NCBI GenBank assembly: GCA_937912115.1
Contig: CALDOI010000191.1
Span: forward strand, 1-64,000
Source: an uncultured Bacteroidota bacterium
GTDB lineage: Bacteria; Bacteroidota; Bacteroidia; Bacteroidales; F082
Reading direction: 5' to 3'
DNA length: 64,000 bases
The position numbers were made by a program, and so were the translations under genes. Within the stretch, counting starts at the first letter, position 1, and every line of letters begins with the position of its first letter. The notes below the pieces were generated by a model. That model saw nothing but the letters and a program-made list of their open reading frames with translations, had not been told where the DNA came from and made no database searches. Shown one piece after another: positions 1-9,868 of this stretch.

Positions 1-2
1 CA

Positions 3-368
3 TTACCACCAACGGTTGTAAGTGCAGGTATACGTATGTTTGATATGATGAATGAATCAAACGATCTTCAGGATAAACTCCATGAAAATACAGATTATTT
101 CATGAAAAAAATGCTTGCAGCCGGGTTCGATATTAAACCAACACAATCGGCTATATGTGCAGTAATGCTTTATGATGCAAAACTTTCGCAAGACATGGCA
201 GCTAAACTTCTTGAAGAAGGAATTTATGTAATCGGATTCTATTTCCCAGTTGTACCAAAAGGTCAGGCTAGGATAAGAGTACAGTTATCTGCAGGGCACA
301 AGCGTGAGCATCTTGATAAGGCAATTGCGGCTTTTATTAAGGTTGGGAAAGATCTTGAGGTTATATAG
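3..368 (+). CDS. kbl: Glycine C-acetyltransferase (2-amino-3-ketobutyrate CoA ligase), C-terminal part, truncated by window edge
   Basis: Frame is open from base 3 (LPPTVVSAGIRMFDMM...); the C-terminus FYFPVVPKGQARIRVQLSAGH is typical of alpha-oxoamine synthases. Confidence 0.85.
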   Translation, partial: LPPTVVSAGIRMFDMMNESNDLQDKLHENTDYFMKKMLAAGFDIKPTQSAICAVMLYDAKLSQDMAAKLLEEGIYVIGFYFPVVPKGQARIRVQLSAGHKREHLDKAIAAFIKVGKDLEVI

Positions 369-533
369 ATGTTTAGATAGGAATTGGATAGATTCGGATT
401 ATTTCAACAGCCTTTATGATCAGGCTGATACAATTGAGAAAATGATTTCAGGATTGTTGAGTTATTTGTCAAAAAGCGATAATAAAGGTAGAAAATACAA
501 GAATAGATAACCCACAACACAAAACCCAAAACA

Positions 534-911
534 ATGATATTCGGCATAGGAACAGATATAATTGAGGTAGGTCGTATGGAAAAGCATCTTGAAAAAAATG
601 ATGCTTTAATGAAAAAGCTATATACAGAAACAGAGCAAAAATATTGTGGTAAGGGTAAGGTAACACGATATCAGTGTTTTGCAGCAAGGTTTGCAGCTAA
701 AGAAGCTTTTTTCAAAGCCCTTGGAACAGGTTATCGATTTGGTATGGCTTTTCATGAAATCGAAGTTCTAAACGATGAACTTGGCAAACCATATATAGTC
801 CCCCATGGTAAAGTAAAAGAATATCTTGAAGAACAAAAAATTAGTAGCATTCACCTTAGTATTTCGCATGTGAAAGAAATGGCAAATGCTTTTGTAGTGT
901 TGGAAAAATAG
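534..911 (+). CDS. acpS: Holo-[acyl-carrier-protein] synthase
   Basis: MIFGIGTDIIEVGRM...FAARFAAKEAFFKALGTG motif. Confidence 0.93.
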   Translation: MIFGIGTDIIEVGRMEKHLEKNDALMKKLYTETEQKYCGKGKVTRYQCFAARFAAKEAFFKALGTGYRFGMAFHEIEVLNDELGKPYIVPHGKVKEYLEEQKISSIHLSISHVKEMANAFVVLEK

Positions 912-928
912 ACACCAACTACTTAACT

Positions 929-1570
929 TTAGTCTGAGATTAAGAAATCAAAAGCCACAAGTTCTCTTTTAATCCCACCGGTAGTGCTAGCAAATAAAGC
1001 ATTTTCATATACTATTCCTACACCTTTCGAAAAAGCTGTATGCCCGTTAAATTCATGCGTGAAATTTTCATTTCGTCTAAAAAAGGAGAGTTTATTATCT
1101 AAACATAAAAACTCACCCAAGGGAACACTAAATATAACTGGATCCTGTTGCATTTTATAATACCAATGATATAATGTATCACCATTTGGTATAACATATT
1201 CTTCATTAAACTTACTGTTGAAATCAGTATTTGAAAATCTGATTTTCCCATTGATGTCCACGATGTAGTCAAGAGAATCTCTTAAGTAAAAAGGTTCGTT
1301 TCCAATTATCTTTCTACCTTCAAGTTTGTAATATAACTTTCCATTGATCAAAGTATCTTTAGAAACAAAATTGGAGTCTATTCTTATCGAATTACAATTG
1401 GTCCAAGTGGAATCACAATTTGAGGTTTGATAAATCCAATAATTACCAACACTAAGTGGATAATAGGCAAGAACTGATTCTTTTGTAATAGGGTCGTTTT
1501 GGTTGTCATTCTTTTTGCACCCCGAAAATGCAATTACGGCAATAAAAACTAATAAAAAAACAAGTTTCAT
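929..1570 (-). CDS. Hypothetical lipoprotein
   Basis: Signal peptide and lipobox (MKLVFLLVFIAVIAFSGCKK); no family recognised. Confidence 0.65.
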   Translation of the reverse strand: MKLVFLLVFIAVIAFSGCKKNDNQNDPITKESVLAYYPLSVGNYWIYQTSNCDSTWTNCNSIRIDSNFVSKDTLINGKLYYKLEGRKIIGNEPFYLRDSLDYIVDINGKIRFSNTDFNSKFNEEYVIPNGDTLYHWYYKMQQDPVIFSVPLGEFLCLDNKLSFFRRNENFTHEFNGHTAFSKGVGIVYENALFASTTGGIKRELVAFDFLISD

Positions 1571-1640
1571 AATTGGGTTTAAATAAATATTAAATGAAAA
1601 GTATTCTTCGAAAATAGGCGAAGCTTTTTATCAGAAACGA

Positions 1641-2660
1641 CTAATTACCAGAGTTATTGTTATCATTAATAAAAAAAGCAGCATTCTTTTTAACACTATT
1701 TTTAACGGATAAAAAACTTATATTAAACTCTTTCGTTATCTTATTGTTTGAGTAGTAATAATTTTGGTTGGCTGTAATAGCTGTTTCTCTTGTTATTGTT
1801 GATTTTGTTCCGGTTAGTAATCCTCTCATCCATAATAATCTCCATGCAATTTCACTTAATAATCGTGTGGCTTTATATTTTGGTCTTGGAACACAAAGTG
1901 AGTCAGCCATCCAGGAAAAGAAATCTTTGTAGCTCACGTTTTCAGAATTAATAATGAACCTCTTTCCTGTAATATCGCTTTTCATCAACATTCTCATCAC
2001 CCTGACAACATCTTCAACATCAACAAATCCATTTGTGCCAGTTGAATAAAATTTGAGGCCATTATACATTGTTGCAAAAAGTTTTGAGCTACCAGTACTC
2101 CAGTCGCCGGGGCCTAGTATAATCGATGGGTTTATTATCACAGCATTTAATCCTTCAGCAATTCCTCGCCATACTTCCATTTCAGCATGATACTTGCTCG
2201 TGGAGTATACTGAAGATTTTTTTGAACTCCAATAAGTTTCTTCTGTTACTATTCCGTTTGCAGTGGCCCTTCCAAGTGCACCAATTGAGCTAACATGAAT
2301 CAGTTTTTCCACTTTCTTTTCAATAGCTGCATTAACAATATTGGTGGTCCCCGTTACATTGGTGCTTATAATACCTTCCTTGTCAGAAGATTGAAATGAA
2401 ACTGAAGCAGCAGCATGGTAAACATTTTTAATTCCATCCATTGCATCTAGTACAGAATAATAATCGAGTATGTCACCATCAATCCATTTAATTTTATTAA
2501 AAAGAGTTTCATGGTCTTTTGAATAGTAAGAAAAGATTTTTTTTGTTTTGGATATATCAGATGATGTACGTTTTAAAGCAATAGGTTTTTCACCAGAAAT
2601 AATAAGTTGATATAGTAGATGTGCTCCTACTAATCCGGTACCTCCTGTAACAAGTATCAT
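1641..2660 (-). CDS. NAD-dependent epimerase/dehydratase (extended SDR) family protein
   Basis: N-terminal TGGTGLVGAHL Rossmann motif; YSTSKYHAE resembles the SDR YxxxK. Confidence 0.85.
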   Translation of the reverse strand: MILVTGGTGLVGAHLLYQLIISGEKPIALKRTSSDISKTKKIFSYYSKDHETLFNKIKWIDGDILDYYSVLDAMDGIKNVYHAAASVSFQSSDKEGIISTNVTGTTNIVNAAIEKKVEKLIHVSSIGALGRATANGIVTEETYWSSKKSSVYSTSKYHAEMEVWRGIAEGLNAVIINPSIILGPGDWSTGSSKLFATMYNGLKFYSTGTNGFVDVEDVVRVMRMLMKSDITGKRFIINSENVSYKDFFSWMADSLCVPRPKYKATRLLSEIAWRLLWMRGLLTGTKSTITRETAITANQNYYYSNNKITKEFNISFLSVKNSVKKNAAFFINDNNNSGN

Positions 2661-2846
2661 AATTTCATAAATAAATCTTCAAATTCTTACTGACGTCAGA
2701 GGTGTTTGTCATTCTAAACAAGGTAAAGAATCGAAATTGTAAAAATAATAAACTAAAATAGATCATTTACTTAGGCGGAGGATAACAAATCCAGTTTTTC
2801 ATTTATCTAATCAATAAACGAATTGATATTATCCTATTTTTGTTTC

Positions 2847-3737
2847 ATGCTATCAAATTTTATACAGTATTCCGAACCACTTTTCCGTCCTCCGAGTGAA
2901 GCGAGGTCATTGATTCTTCAAACTACAATAGGGTGTTCATGGAATAGATGTGCGTTTTGCGAAATGTATACATCAAAAAAATTCCATCTTAGGAAAGAGG
3001 AGGATGTTTTTAAAGAAATTAATTCGTTAAGTCCCTATTCGACTCAAATACGAAAAGTTTTTTTGGCAGATGGAAATGCAATGGTATTGTCATATGATAA
3101 GTTAATGAGAATCATTGAAAAATTAAACAGTTCATTTCCCAATATAAATCGGATATCCGCTTATGCAATTCCAAAAGACCTTAGCTCTAAAACTCATGAT
3201 GAATTAGAATCATTGGCTAATGCGGGATTAAAGCTACTATATACCGGCATTGAAACCGGCGATGATGAATTGTTGAAAATAATCAGCAAAGGGGAGACAT
3301 ATAATTCAACGGTTGATGCATTAGTTAAAGCTCGACAATCAGGGTTGAAATTATCAGTTATGATATTAAATGGACTTGGCGGCAAGAGATTTACAACTCA
3401 ACATGCGCAAAATTCGGCAAAAGCAGTAAATGCAATTGATCCTGAATATTTATCAACACTGGTTCTCAGTTTCCCATTTGGAGTTGATCATTACAAAAAT
3501 AAGTTTGCTGGTGATTTTACGGAAATGAGCAAAATGGAATTAATATCAGAAATGGGAGACTTCATAAGTAATCTGGAGTTAAACAATACTATTTTCCGAA
3601 GCGATCATGCATCAAACTATCTGGTACTAAAAGGAATTTTAAATAGGGATAAAGATAAACTGCTATCGGATATAGCCAGAGTCTTGAAAAGTCAAGATCA
3701 ATCAGAACTCAGGCCGGAATGGATGCGTGGGTTATAG
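2847..3737 (+). CDS. Radical SAM protein with CX4CX2C cluster motif
   Basis: TTIGCSWNRCAFCEMY; ETGDDELLKIISKG; the ATG at 2847 is a likelier start than the track start at 2823. Confidence 0.85.
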   Translation: MLSNFIQYSEPLFRPPSEARSLILQTTIGCSWNRCAFCEMYTSKKFHLRKEEDVFKEINSLSPYSTQIRKVFLADGNAMVLSYDKLMRIIEKLNSSFPNINRISAYAIPKDLSSKTHDELESLANAGLKLLYTGIETGDDELLKIISKGETYNSTVDALVKARQSGLKLSVMILNGLGGKRFTTQHAQNSAKAVNAIDPEYLSTLVLSFPFGVDHYKNKFAGDFTEMSKMELISEMGDFISNLELNNTIFRSDHASNYLVLKGILNRDKDKLLSDIARVLKSQDQSELRPEWMRGL

Positions 3738-3816
3738 TGCATCTGTCATATTTTATGTAAGAGTTATGCATTTTAGTGCATTTGCCTTTAAATATTTATA
3801 AAATCATTTGATAGAA

Positions 3817-3868
3817 GCTTGAAGTAGGAAGCCTGGCTTCGCTCTTCTGACTTCCGCCTTCTGTCAAA
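3817..3868. repeat. Inverted repeat of GAAGNNN heptads between convergent genes
   Basis: TTTGATAGAAGCTTGAAGTAGGAAGCC/TGGCTTCGCTCTTCTGACTTCCGCCTTCTGTCAAA. Confidence 0.78.
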
Positions 3869-3918
3869 TTATTGAGGATAACAACTAAATTAATCCGAAG
3901 TGAAAAACAATTCTGTGG

Positions 3919-4707
3919 CTATTGTTTGGAAATCCTTGAAATCACTATTGGATCACTTTTTTGGATTCCAAGTAGCGAAGCAGCTTTTCCTTTATTTATA
4001 GACACTTCAAGGGAATCATTGCTGGTAAACAATGCTACAATTTCACCAGGGCGAACATCACCATATGAATCATGAACTTCTGTAACTTTATATCTTTGCG
4101 ATCTAAATGATATTTCAAATTTTGAGTTGGAAATAAAGCTTTTGAATTCGGCTTTTGAAATGTTTGTTATCAGGTTCTGGTAATTGTCGATATGAATTAT
4201 CATACCTTTTAAAGTATCTTCAATAATAACAGGCTTAAAAAGCATCTTATTTACAAGTTCAAGCTTATCAGGACCGAGGTCTTTTGCATCTCCTCCTTTT
4301 GCAAGATGAGCCGCAGCCTTAGCAAATCGATCACGACTTGAAAAAGTATGGTTTGATGATTCAAGCGGGATATCTAGTTCATAAATATTTTCGGGCTGGT
4401 GATCAAATATTAATGAAAATATGCCGTCATCAGTACCTATAAAATACTGCTTGTTATAATAAGCCACTATGTGCATATCCTTAAGAGATTCCTCGGTATT
4501 GATGCCAATAATGTGCACGGTGCCATCGGGAAAACTCTGAGATGCATTCTTTAGAATATAAGCAGCCTCAATTGAATCGAAAGGTTGAATTTGATGAGTG
4601 ATATCTACAATTAGTGCCTCGGGATGAAATTTATAAATCATACCTTTTACCGCTGAAACATAATAGTCACTTGTTCCCCAATCACTAATTAATGTAATTA
4701 TCCCCAT
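3919..4707 (-). CDS. SAM hydroxide adenosyltransferase / SAM-dependent chlorinase-fluorinase family (DUF62)
   Basis: MGIITLISDWGTSDYYVSAVKGMIYKFHPEALIVDITHQI...IGTDDGIFSLI. Confidence 0.88.
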   Translation of the reverse strand: MGIITLISDWGTSDYYVSAVKGMIYKFHPEALIVDITHQIQPFDSIEAAYILKNASQSFPDGTVHIIGINTEESLKDMHIVAYYNKQYFIGTDDGIFSLIFDHQPENIYELDIPLESSNHTFSSRDRFAKAAAHLAKGGDAKDLGPDKLELVNKMLFKPVIIEDTLKGMIIHIDNYQNLITNISKAEFKSFISNSKFEISFRSQRYKVTEVHDSYGDVRPGEIVALFTSNDSLEVSINKGKAASLLGIQKSDPIVISRISKQ

Positions 4708-4901
4708 CTCTTTTCTATATTCCTATAGTTTGTTATCCATTGATTATGATGAATATCACGCCATCAAAACAAGTAAGTAATAATAGGTAATTCACCATTT
4801 CATGCGAAAAATCAAAATTATAAAAATTGCTACTCTGTTTAGAGTATTTTTTTAATATTTTTGAAAGTTATTCTAATAGATGGAAGCATGAGGTTAAGCC
4901 T

Positions 4902-5852
4902 ATGAGTGAGAGGGTAGTACAGTTGGACTTGGGTAGTCCTTTGGAGTTTTATGGCCCGGGCGATGTTAATTTAAATTTAATTAAGTCATTATTTCCTAAG
5001 TTAAAGATAATTGTTAGGGGAGATATTATTAAATTAATTGGGACTGAGGATGATATAAATAACTTTGAAAAAAGGTTAGAACTACTAACTATTCAATTCG
5101 AAAGATTTGGAAAAATAAACCAAGAAGTAGTAAAAAGAATAATGGGAGAGGAGCCAGAGGAAAATGGCATACATGACTCTCAAGATTCAGATGTACTTGT
5201 TTATGGCAGGCATGGTAAAATAATTAAAGCTCTTACCATCAATCAAAAAAGAATGGTTGAATGTGCTGACAAAAATGATTTGATTTTTGCAATAGGTCCT
5301 GCCGGTACAGGTAAAACTTATACGGCTGTTGCTTTGGCGGTAAGGGCATTGAAAAACAGAGAGGTAAAAAAAATTATTCTTGCACGTCCCGCAATTGAAG
5401 CAGGAGAGAGTCTTGGATTTTTACCTGGTGATATGAAGGATAAACTTGATCCATATCTTCAACCACTTTATGATGCGCTTAGGGATATGCTTCCAACGCA
5501 GAAGTTTTTATCATATCTTGAAGATGATACAATTGAAGTTGCACCCTTGGCATTTATGAGAGGTAGAACTTTAAGTAATGCCTACGCGATATTGGATGAA
5601 GCTCAAAATGCAACCGAAAGTCAGCTAAAAATGTTTTTAACCAGAATGGGTAAATCATCAAAATTTATTGTAACAGGTGATGTTACTCAAATCGACCTTC
5701 CCCGACAAAAACTATCCGGCTTATTACAGGCTCCTGAACTACTCACTGGGATTAAGGGAATTGAATTTATCTATCTTGATGGGAGAGATGTTGTTAGGCA
5801 TAAACTTGTTACACGAATAATTGAAGCATATAATAAATCTGAAAATAAATAA
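4902..5852 (+). CDS. phoH: PhoH family ATPase
   Basis: [18 protein letters not shown] Walker [13 protein letters not shown] at 4902 (MSERVVQLD) is the likely start. Confidence 0.9.
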   Translation: MSERVVQLDLGSPLEFYGPGDVNLNLIKSLFPKLKIIVRGDIIKLIGTEDDINNFEKRLELLTIQFERFGKINQEVVKRIMGEEPEENGIHDSQDSDVLVYGRHGKIIKALTINQKRMVECADKNDLIFAIGPAGTGKTYTAVALAVRALKNREVKKIILARPAIEAGESLGFLPGDMKDKLDPYLQPLYDALRDMLPTQKFLSYLEDDTIEVAPLAFMRGRTLSNAYAILDEAQNATESQLKMFLTRMGKSSKFIVTGDVTQIDLPRQKLSGLLQAPELLTGIKGIEFIYLDGRDVVRHKLVTRIIEAYNKSENK

Positions 5853-5862
5853 ATCTATAAAC

Positions 5863-6816
5863 ATGAAAGAAGCAATAACCAGAACAGATTTTAATTTTCC
5901 AAATCAGAAGAACGTTTATCACGGTAAAGTGCGTGATGTATATAATATTGGTGAAGAACTTTTAGTGATGGTTGCCAGCGATCGCATTTCAGCATTCGAC
6001 GTTGTACTACCCGAAGGCATACCATATAAAGGTCAGGTATTGAATCAAATAGCAGCTAAATATTTGGATGCTACCGCTGATATTGTACCCAACTGGAAAT
6101 TGGCAACTCCCGATCCGATGGTAACCGTTGGGCATTATTGTAACCCATTTCCTGTTGAAATGATCATTAGAGGTTATTTAACTGGCAGCAGTTGGCGTAC
6201 ATATAAAAGCGGAGCAAGACTAATTTGTGGTGTTCCTGTTCCTGATGGCCTTAAGGAACATCAGCGTTTTCCAGAGCCAATAGTTACTCCAACAACCAAA
6301 GCTGATGAGGGACACGATGAGGATATCTCAAAGGAAGAAATTATAGCACAAGGATTGGTGAGTGCTGAGGATTATCAGAAATTAGAAAATTACACTAAGA
6401 AATTATTTAAGAGGGGAACCGAAATTGCTGCCGAAAAAGGATTAATACTTGTGGATACCAAGTATGAATTTGGTAAAATTGGCGATCAGATTTATTTGAT
6501 TGATGAGATTCATACTCCTGACTCGTCAAGATATTTTTATGCTGATAAATATGAAGAGAGGTTTGCAAAGGGTGAACAGCAAAAGCAGCTTTCGAAAGAG
6601 TTTGTACGTGAATGGCTTATGGAAAATGGATTCCAAGGTCAGGAAGGTCAAAAGGTTCCGGAAATGACAAACGAAATAGTTGAAAGCATATCTAATAGAT
6701 ACATTGAGTTATTCGAACAGGTTACTGGTGAGAAGTTTGTAAAAACACCTTCTGAAAGTGTGCTCAGCAGAATTGAGAAAAATATCAATGATTTTTTGCA
6801 AGAAAAAGATAATTAG
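5863..6816 (+). CDS. purC: Phosphoribosylaminoimidazole-succinocarboxamide synthase
   Basis: [44 protein letters not shown]. Confidence 0.93.
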   Translation: MKEAITRTDFNFPNQKNVYHGKVRDVYNIGEELLVMVASDRISAFDVVLPEGIPYKGQVLNQIAAKYLDATADIVPNWKLATPDPMVTVGHYCNPFPVEMIIRGYLTGSSWRTYKSGARLICGVPVPDGLKEHQRFPEPIVTPTTKADEGHDEDISKEEIIAQGLVSAEDYQKLENYTKKLFKRGTEIAAEKGLILVDTKYEFGKIGDQIYLIDEIHTPDSSRYFYADKYEERFAKGEQQKQLSKEFVREWLMENGFQGQEGQKVPEMTNEIVESISNRYIELFEQVTGEKFVKTPSESVLSRIEKNINDFLQEKDN

Positions 6817-6846
6817 CTTTCAGTGAGTTCTGGATTCCAAATAGGA

Positions 6847-6879
6847 TTAATATAAACATTATATCTTAATTTATATTAA
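6847..6879. repeat. AT-rich perfect inverted repeat TTAATATAAA/TTTATATTAA downstream of purC
   Basis: 10-bp perfect arms, 13-nt loop. Confidence 0.7.
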
Positions 6880-7016
6880 TTCTGGATTGTATTGTAGAAT
6901 TGTATATAATTGCTGTTAATAAAAATTTTATTAAAATGTCTTCGAGGCACTTATGTACATACTTTTTTTTCTAAATTTACGGATTCGGCAACGCATTGTT
7001 AAATTAAACATAACTT

Positions 7017-8228
7017 ATGTTGAGGTTTATAATTAATAGTTACTTCTTGATTACTTTATTTTTGTTGCTTGGCACGGATAATCAGTTGTTTAGCCAGAGT
7101 AATAATAATGATCAGGATAATACCGATTTGGTGAATTTTTCATCATTAAGTCCTGTTCAGTCAGAGATGGATGAGATGCGAGGTTGGGCAAAGCAGGACA
7201 ATGGAAGTTGGCTCTCGGCGAAAAATCGAATTCCTTTTACTGATGAAAAAACTAATAAAGGTACCGGAGGTGAACGTAAACTGGGTCAGGATAACATAAT
7301 AACTTTGCAATTAAGGAAGGTTATGATTAAAAACAAGCAATATAATGTTCTTGTTAAGAAATATTTCGATGGCCAATATGAATTTCCTGTTCTTCATGAA
7401 AATTGGCGTGGGTTTAAATCACTTGATTTTTTTGTTTTTCCCAGTTATAAATTGGAAGAAATATTACCGAATGAAATACCCTTTAATGAACAATATGCTG
7501 TTAATCTTCAGTTATATGCTAGAGGTACTATAAGGGATTATGAAAAAAAACAGGAAGATGATGAGATAGTAGCAGCAATACAACGTGTTGAAAGAGGGGA
7601 GATTGTCAACGACTGGAATATTGTTTTTGCTGTATTCCCTATTAAAAATGGAGATAATGAAGTTATTCGCTTTAAACTTATTAAATCTTTCAACAGAAAT
7701 TATTTAGCCAGTTTTTATACTGCTCCATCAAATTGGGAGAGAAATTTTGAAATGACCTTTTACGAAATTAATTTTTTCCGATTTAAATCATTTATACGTG
7801 ATGCTCAGGAATATGTACTCGATGTTACTGAGAATGTTGATCACCTTACCCTCGAAGGAGCTTATAAAAATAATTATAATTGGGGAATTCTAAGATATCA
7901 AATGGGTGATTGGCCTAGCGCCATCGATTATTTTAATGAGGCCTTAAAGATTAATCCAGACCCTGATGATTTCCTAATTTATTCGTTTAGGGGAAATGCC
8001 AGAAGTAAGATGCAGAAATACAACGATGCTATCGATGATTTTGATAAAGCTTTGGATATGCAACCTAAAGACATTATGGACTATTCAAATTGGGTTAAAA
8101 ATTATTTCAATCGTGGTGTTGCTAAGTATTATTTGGATGACCTGGATGGTGCCTGTAAAGATTGGAATAAGGCTCTTGAATTAGGCTTTGGTCAGGCGCA
8201 TGATTTTATAATGGATTATTGTGAATAA
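7017..8228 (+). CDS. TPR-containing secreted protein of unknown function
   Basis: Signal-like N-terminus; C-terminal TPR repeats (GDWPSAIDYFNEALKINPDPDDFLIYSFRGNARSKMQKYNDAIDDFDKALDMQP). Confidence 0.7.
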   Translation: MLRFIINSYFLITLFLLLGTDNQLFSQSNNNDQDNTDLVNFSSLSPVQSEMDEMRGWAKQDNGSWLSAKNRIPFTDEKTNKGTGGERKLGQDNIITLQLRKVMIKNKQYNVLVKKYFDGQYEFPVLHENWRGFKSLDFFVFPSYKLEEILPNEIPFNEQYAVNLQLYARGTIRDYEKKQEDDEIVAAIQRVERGEIVNDWNIVFAVFPIKNGDNEVIRFKLIKSFNRNYLASFYTAPSNWERNFEMTFYEINFFRFKSFIRDAQEYVLDVTENVDHLTLEGAYKNNYNWGILRYQMGDWPSAIDYFNEALKINPDPDDFLIYSFRGNARSKMQKYNDAIDDFDKALDMQPKDIMDYSNWVKNYFNRGVAKYYLDDLDGACKDWNKALELGFGQAHDFIMDYCE

Positions 8229-8246
8229 AAACAAGGTTTAACTCAA

Positions 8247-9413
8247 ATGCCTAACAGAAATTCAATTAAAATACTTGCTACTATTCTTATTATCGCTTTC
8301 GCGATGAATGGGTTTAGTCAAATGCGTAAAAAATCCAATACTAAACTATCTAATAATTGGCAAGTAAACTATAACCTTGGTTTTACAGAATTTTATGGTG
8401 ATGCGAGTAATAACGGGTATTTTCAAAAGTTTTCGGGTGAGATAGCATTTGCAACAGGGCTTACGGTACGAAAGTATTTTAATCCAATTTTTGGTTTGGG
8501 TTTCAATTTATGGTATTCAGGACTTAAAAGTCATAAAACAAAAAGTGCAACTGGAATTCCCGTTAATACTTATTTAACAGGAAACTATTTTGATGGCAAT
8601 GTTAATCTTCTAATCGACTTTAATAATCTTTTCTGGGGTCCAAGTTCTCGTAAATTTTCTGTTTATGGGCTTATTGGTTTAGGATATGGATCGTGGAATA
8701 CACAGTTAACCGACTCACTATCAGGTTTGGTTATTAATAGTGGTGATGCAATTGGAAGCATTACCTTCAAAAAAGGAGGCTTTGTAATACCCATTGGTGC
8801 AGGCCTTAATTATATGTTAAACGAAAATTGGGCTGTGAATTTTGAGATGAATTTACGTACCGTACTTAATGATGATGTTGATGTTTGGCGAGATGGTTTT
8901 AAATATGATCAACCCTTATATACCAGCTTTGGAGTGTCATACTTCTTTAATGGAATTGCGAAGCCAAAAAACAAATCACAACGACCGCAAATGAAATCGG
9001 TAAAGCAGGAAACGCTTAAACCGGTTGTTCCTATATATAATTATAGATTACAATCTACAAATAAAGCATCAGGATCATCAGGATCATCAGATTCCGGTGT
9101 ACTTCTAATTGAGCCTCCTACAAAAAAACCGGAAATTTCATACTCTGGTATTGTTTATCGTGTACAAATACTTGCTAAACGTGATAATTTGCCATCGTTG
9201 AGTTCTTTAAAAAGTAAGTACAATATAGATGGTGAGATTTATGAAAATTATCAGGATGGTATTCATCGTTACTCAACCGGTATGTTCCTAACATATCAGG
9301 AAGCTGTTCAATATAGCCAAGTTATAAAAAATAAAGGAGTTCACGATGCATTTGTAGTAGCATATCAGAATAATATAAGAATACACATTACCCCTGAAAT
9401 GAAAAGAAAGTAA
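8247..9413 (+). CDS. Outer-membrane beta-barrel protein with C-terminal SPOR-like domain
   Basis: Signal peptide, Gly/aromatic-rich alternating barrel region; C-terminal YRVQILAKRDNLPSLSSLKSKYNI...YSTGMFLTYQEAVQYSQVIKNKGVHDAFVVAY. Confidence 0.6.
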   Translation: MPNRNSIKILATILIIAFAMNGFSQMRKKSNTKLSNNWQVNYNLGFTEFYGDASNNGYFQKFSGEIAFATGLTVRKYFNPIFGLGFNLWYSGLKSHKTKSATGIPVNTYLTGNYFDGNVNLLIDFNNLFWGPSSRKFSVYGLIGLGYGSWNTQLTDSLSGLVINSGDAIGSITFKKGGFVIPIGAGLNYMLNENWAVNFEMNLRTVLNDDVDVWRDGFKYDQPLYTSFGVSYFFNGIAKPKNKSQRPQMKSVKQETLKPVVPIYNYRLQSTNKASGSSGSSDSGVLLIEPPTKKPEISYSGIVYRVQILAKRDNLPSLSSLKSKYNIDGEIYENYQDGIHRYSTGMFLTYQEAVQYSQVIKNKGVHDAFVVAYQNNIRIHITPEMKRK

Positions 9414-9581
9414 TCAGTGATTTTTTTTATTATTGATATTATTTTTAAAAAATACTATCCAAAACCATAATTATTGGAAAAATTTGCATTCAAAATTCAT
9501 TAAATACTCTACTTAAGCTATTTAATTTTATTTTTTTAGAAAAAAAACTATAAAAAAGTATCAAACTAAATAATATAAGTA

Positions 9582-9589
9582 TACATTTG
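9582..9589 (+). promoter_or_regulatory. Candidate Bacteroidota -7 element TACATTTG upstream of cold-shock gene
   Basis: Matches TAnnTTTG 29 bp upstream of the ATG. Confidence 0.4.
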
Positions 9590-9618
9590 CAAAATATCTA
9601 ATTATTAAATTTTTAACA

Positions 9619-9810
9619 ATGAATAAAGGCACAGTAAAATTCTTCAATGAATCAAAAGGTTTTGGTTTTATCACAGATGAGGACTCAAACAACGAATATT
9701 TTGTACACATAACCGGTTTAATCGACAAGATTAACGAAGGTGACTATGTAGAATTTGAATTGAAAGAAGGAAAAAAAGGTTTAAATGCTGTAAACGTAAA
9801 AACAGTTTAG
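9619..9810 (+). CDS. Cold-shock domain protein
   Basis: MNKGTVKFFNESKGFGFITDEDSNNEYFVHITGL (RNP1/RNP2 motifs). Confidence 0.95.
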   Translation: MNKGTVKFFNESKGFGFITDEDSNNEYFVHITGLIDKINEGDYVEFELKEGKKGLNAVNVKTV

Positions 9811-9835
9811 GAACTCTTTTTTATGAAGATATTAT

Positions 9836-9866
9836 AGCCTGTCAATATTTTGACAGGCTTTTTTTT
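9836..9866 (+). terminator. Rho-independent terminator of cold-shock gene
   Basis: AGCCTGTCA-(loop)-TGACAGGCT followed by a T-run. Confidence 0.9.
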
Positions 9867-9868
9867 GT

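Noticed and set aside
304-510. 68-aa ORF overlapping the kbl end
   Set aside because: Out of frame with kbl, no recognisable product.
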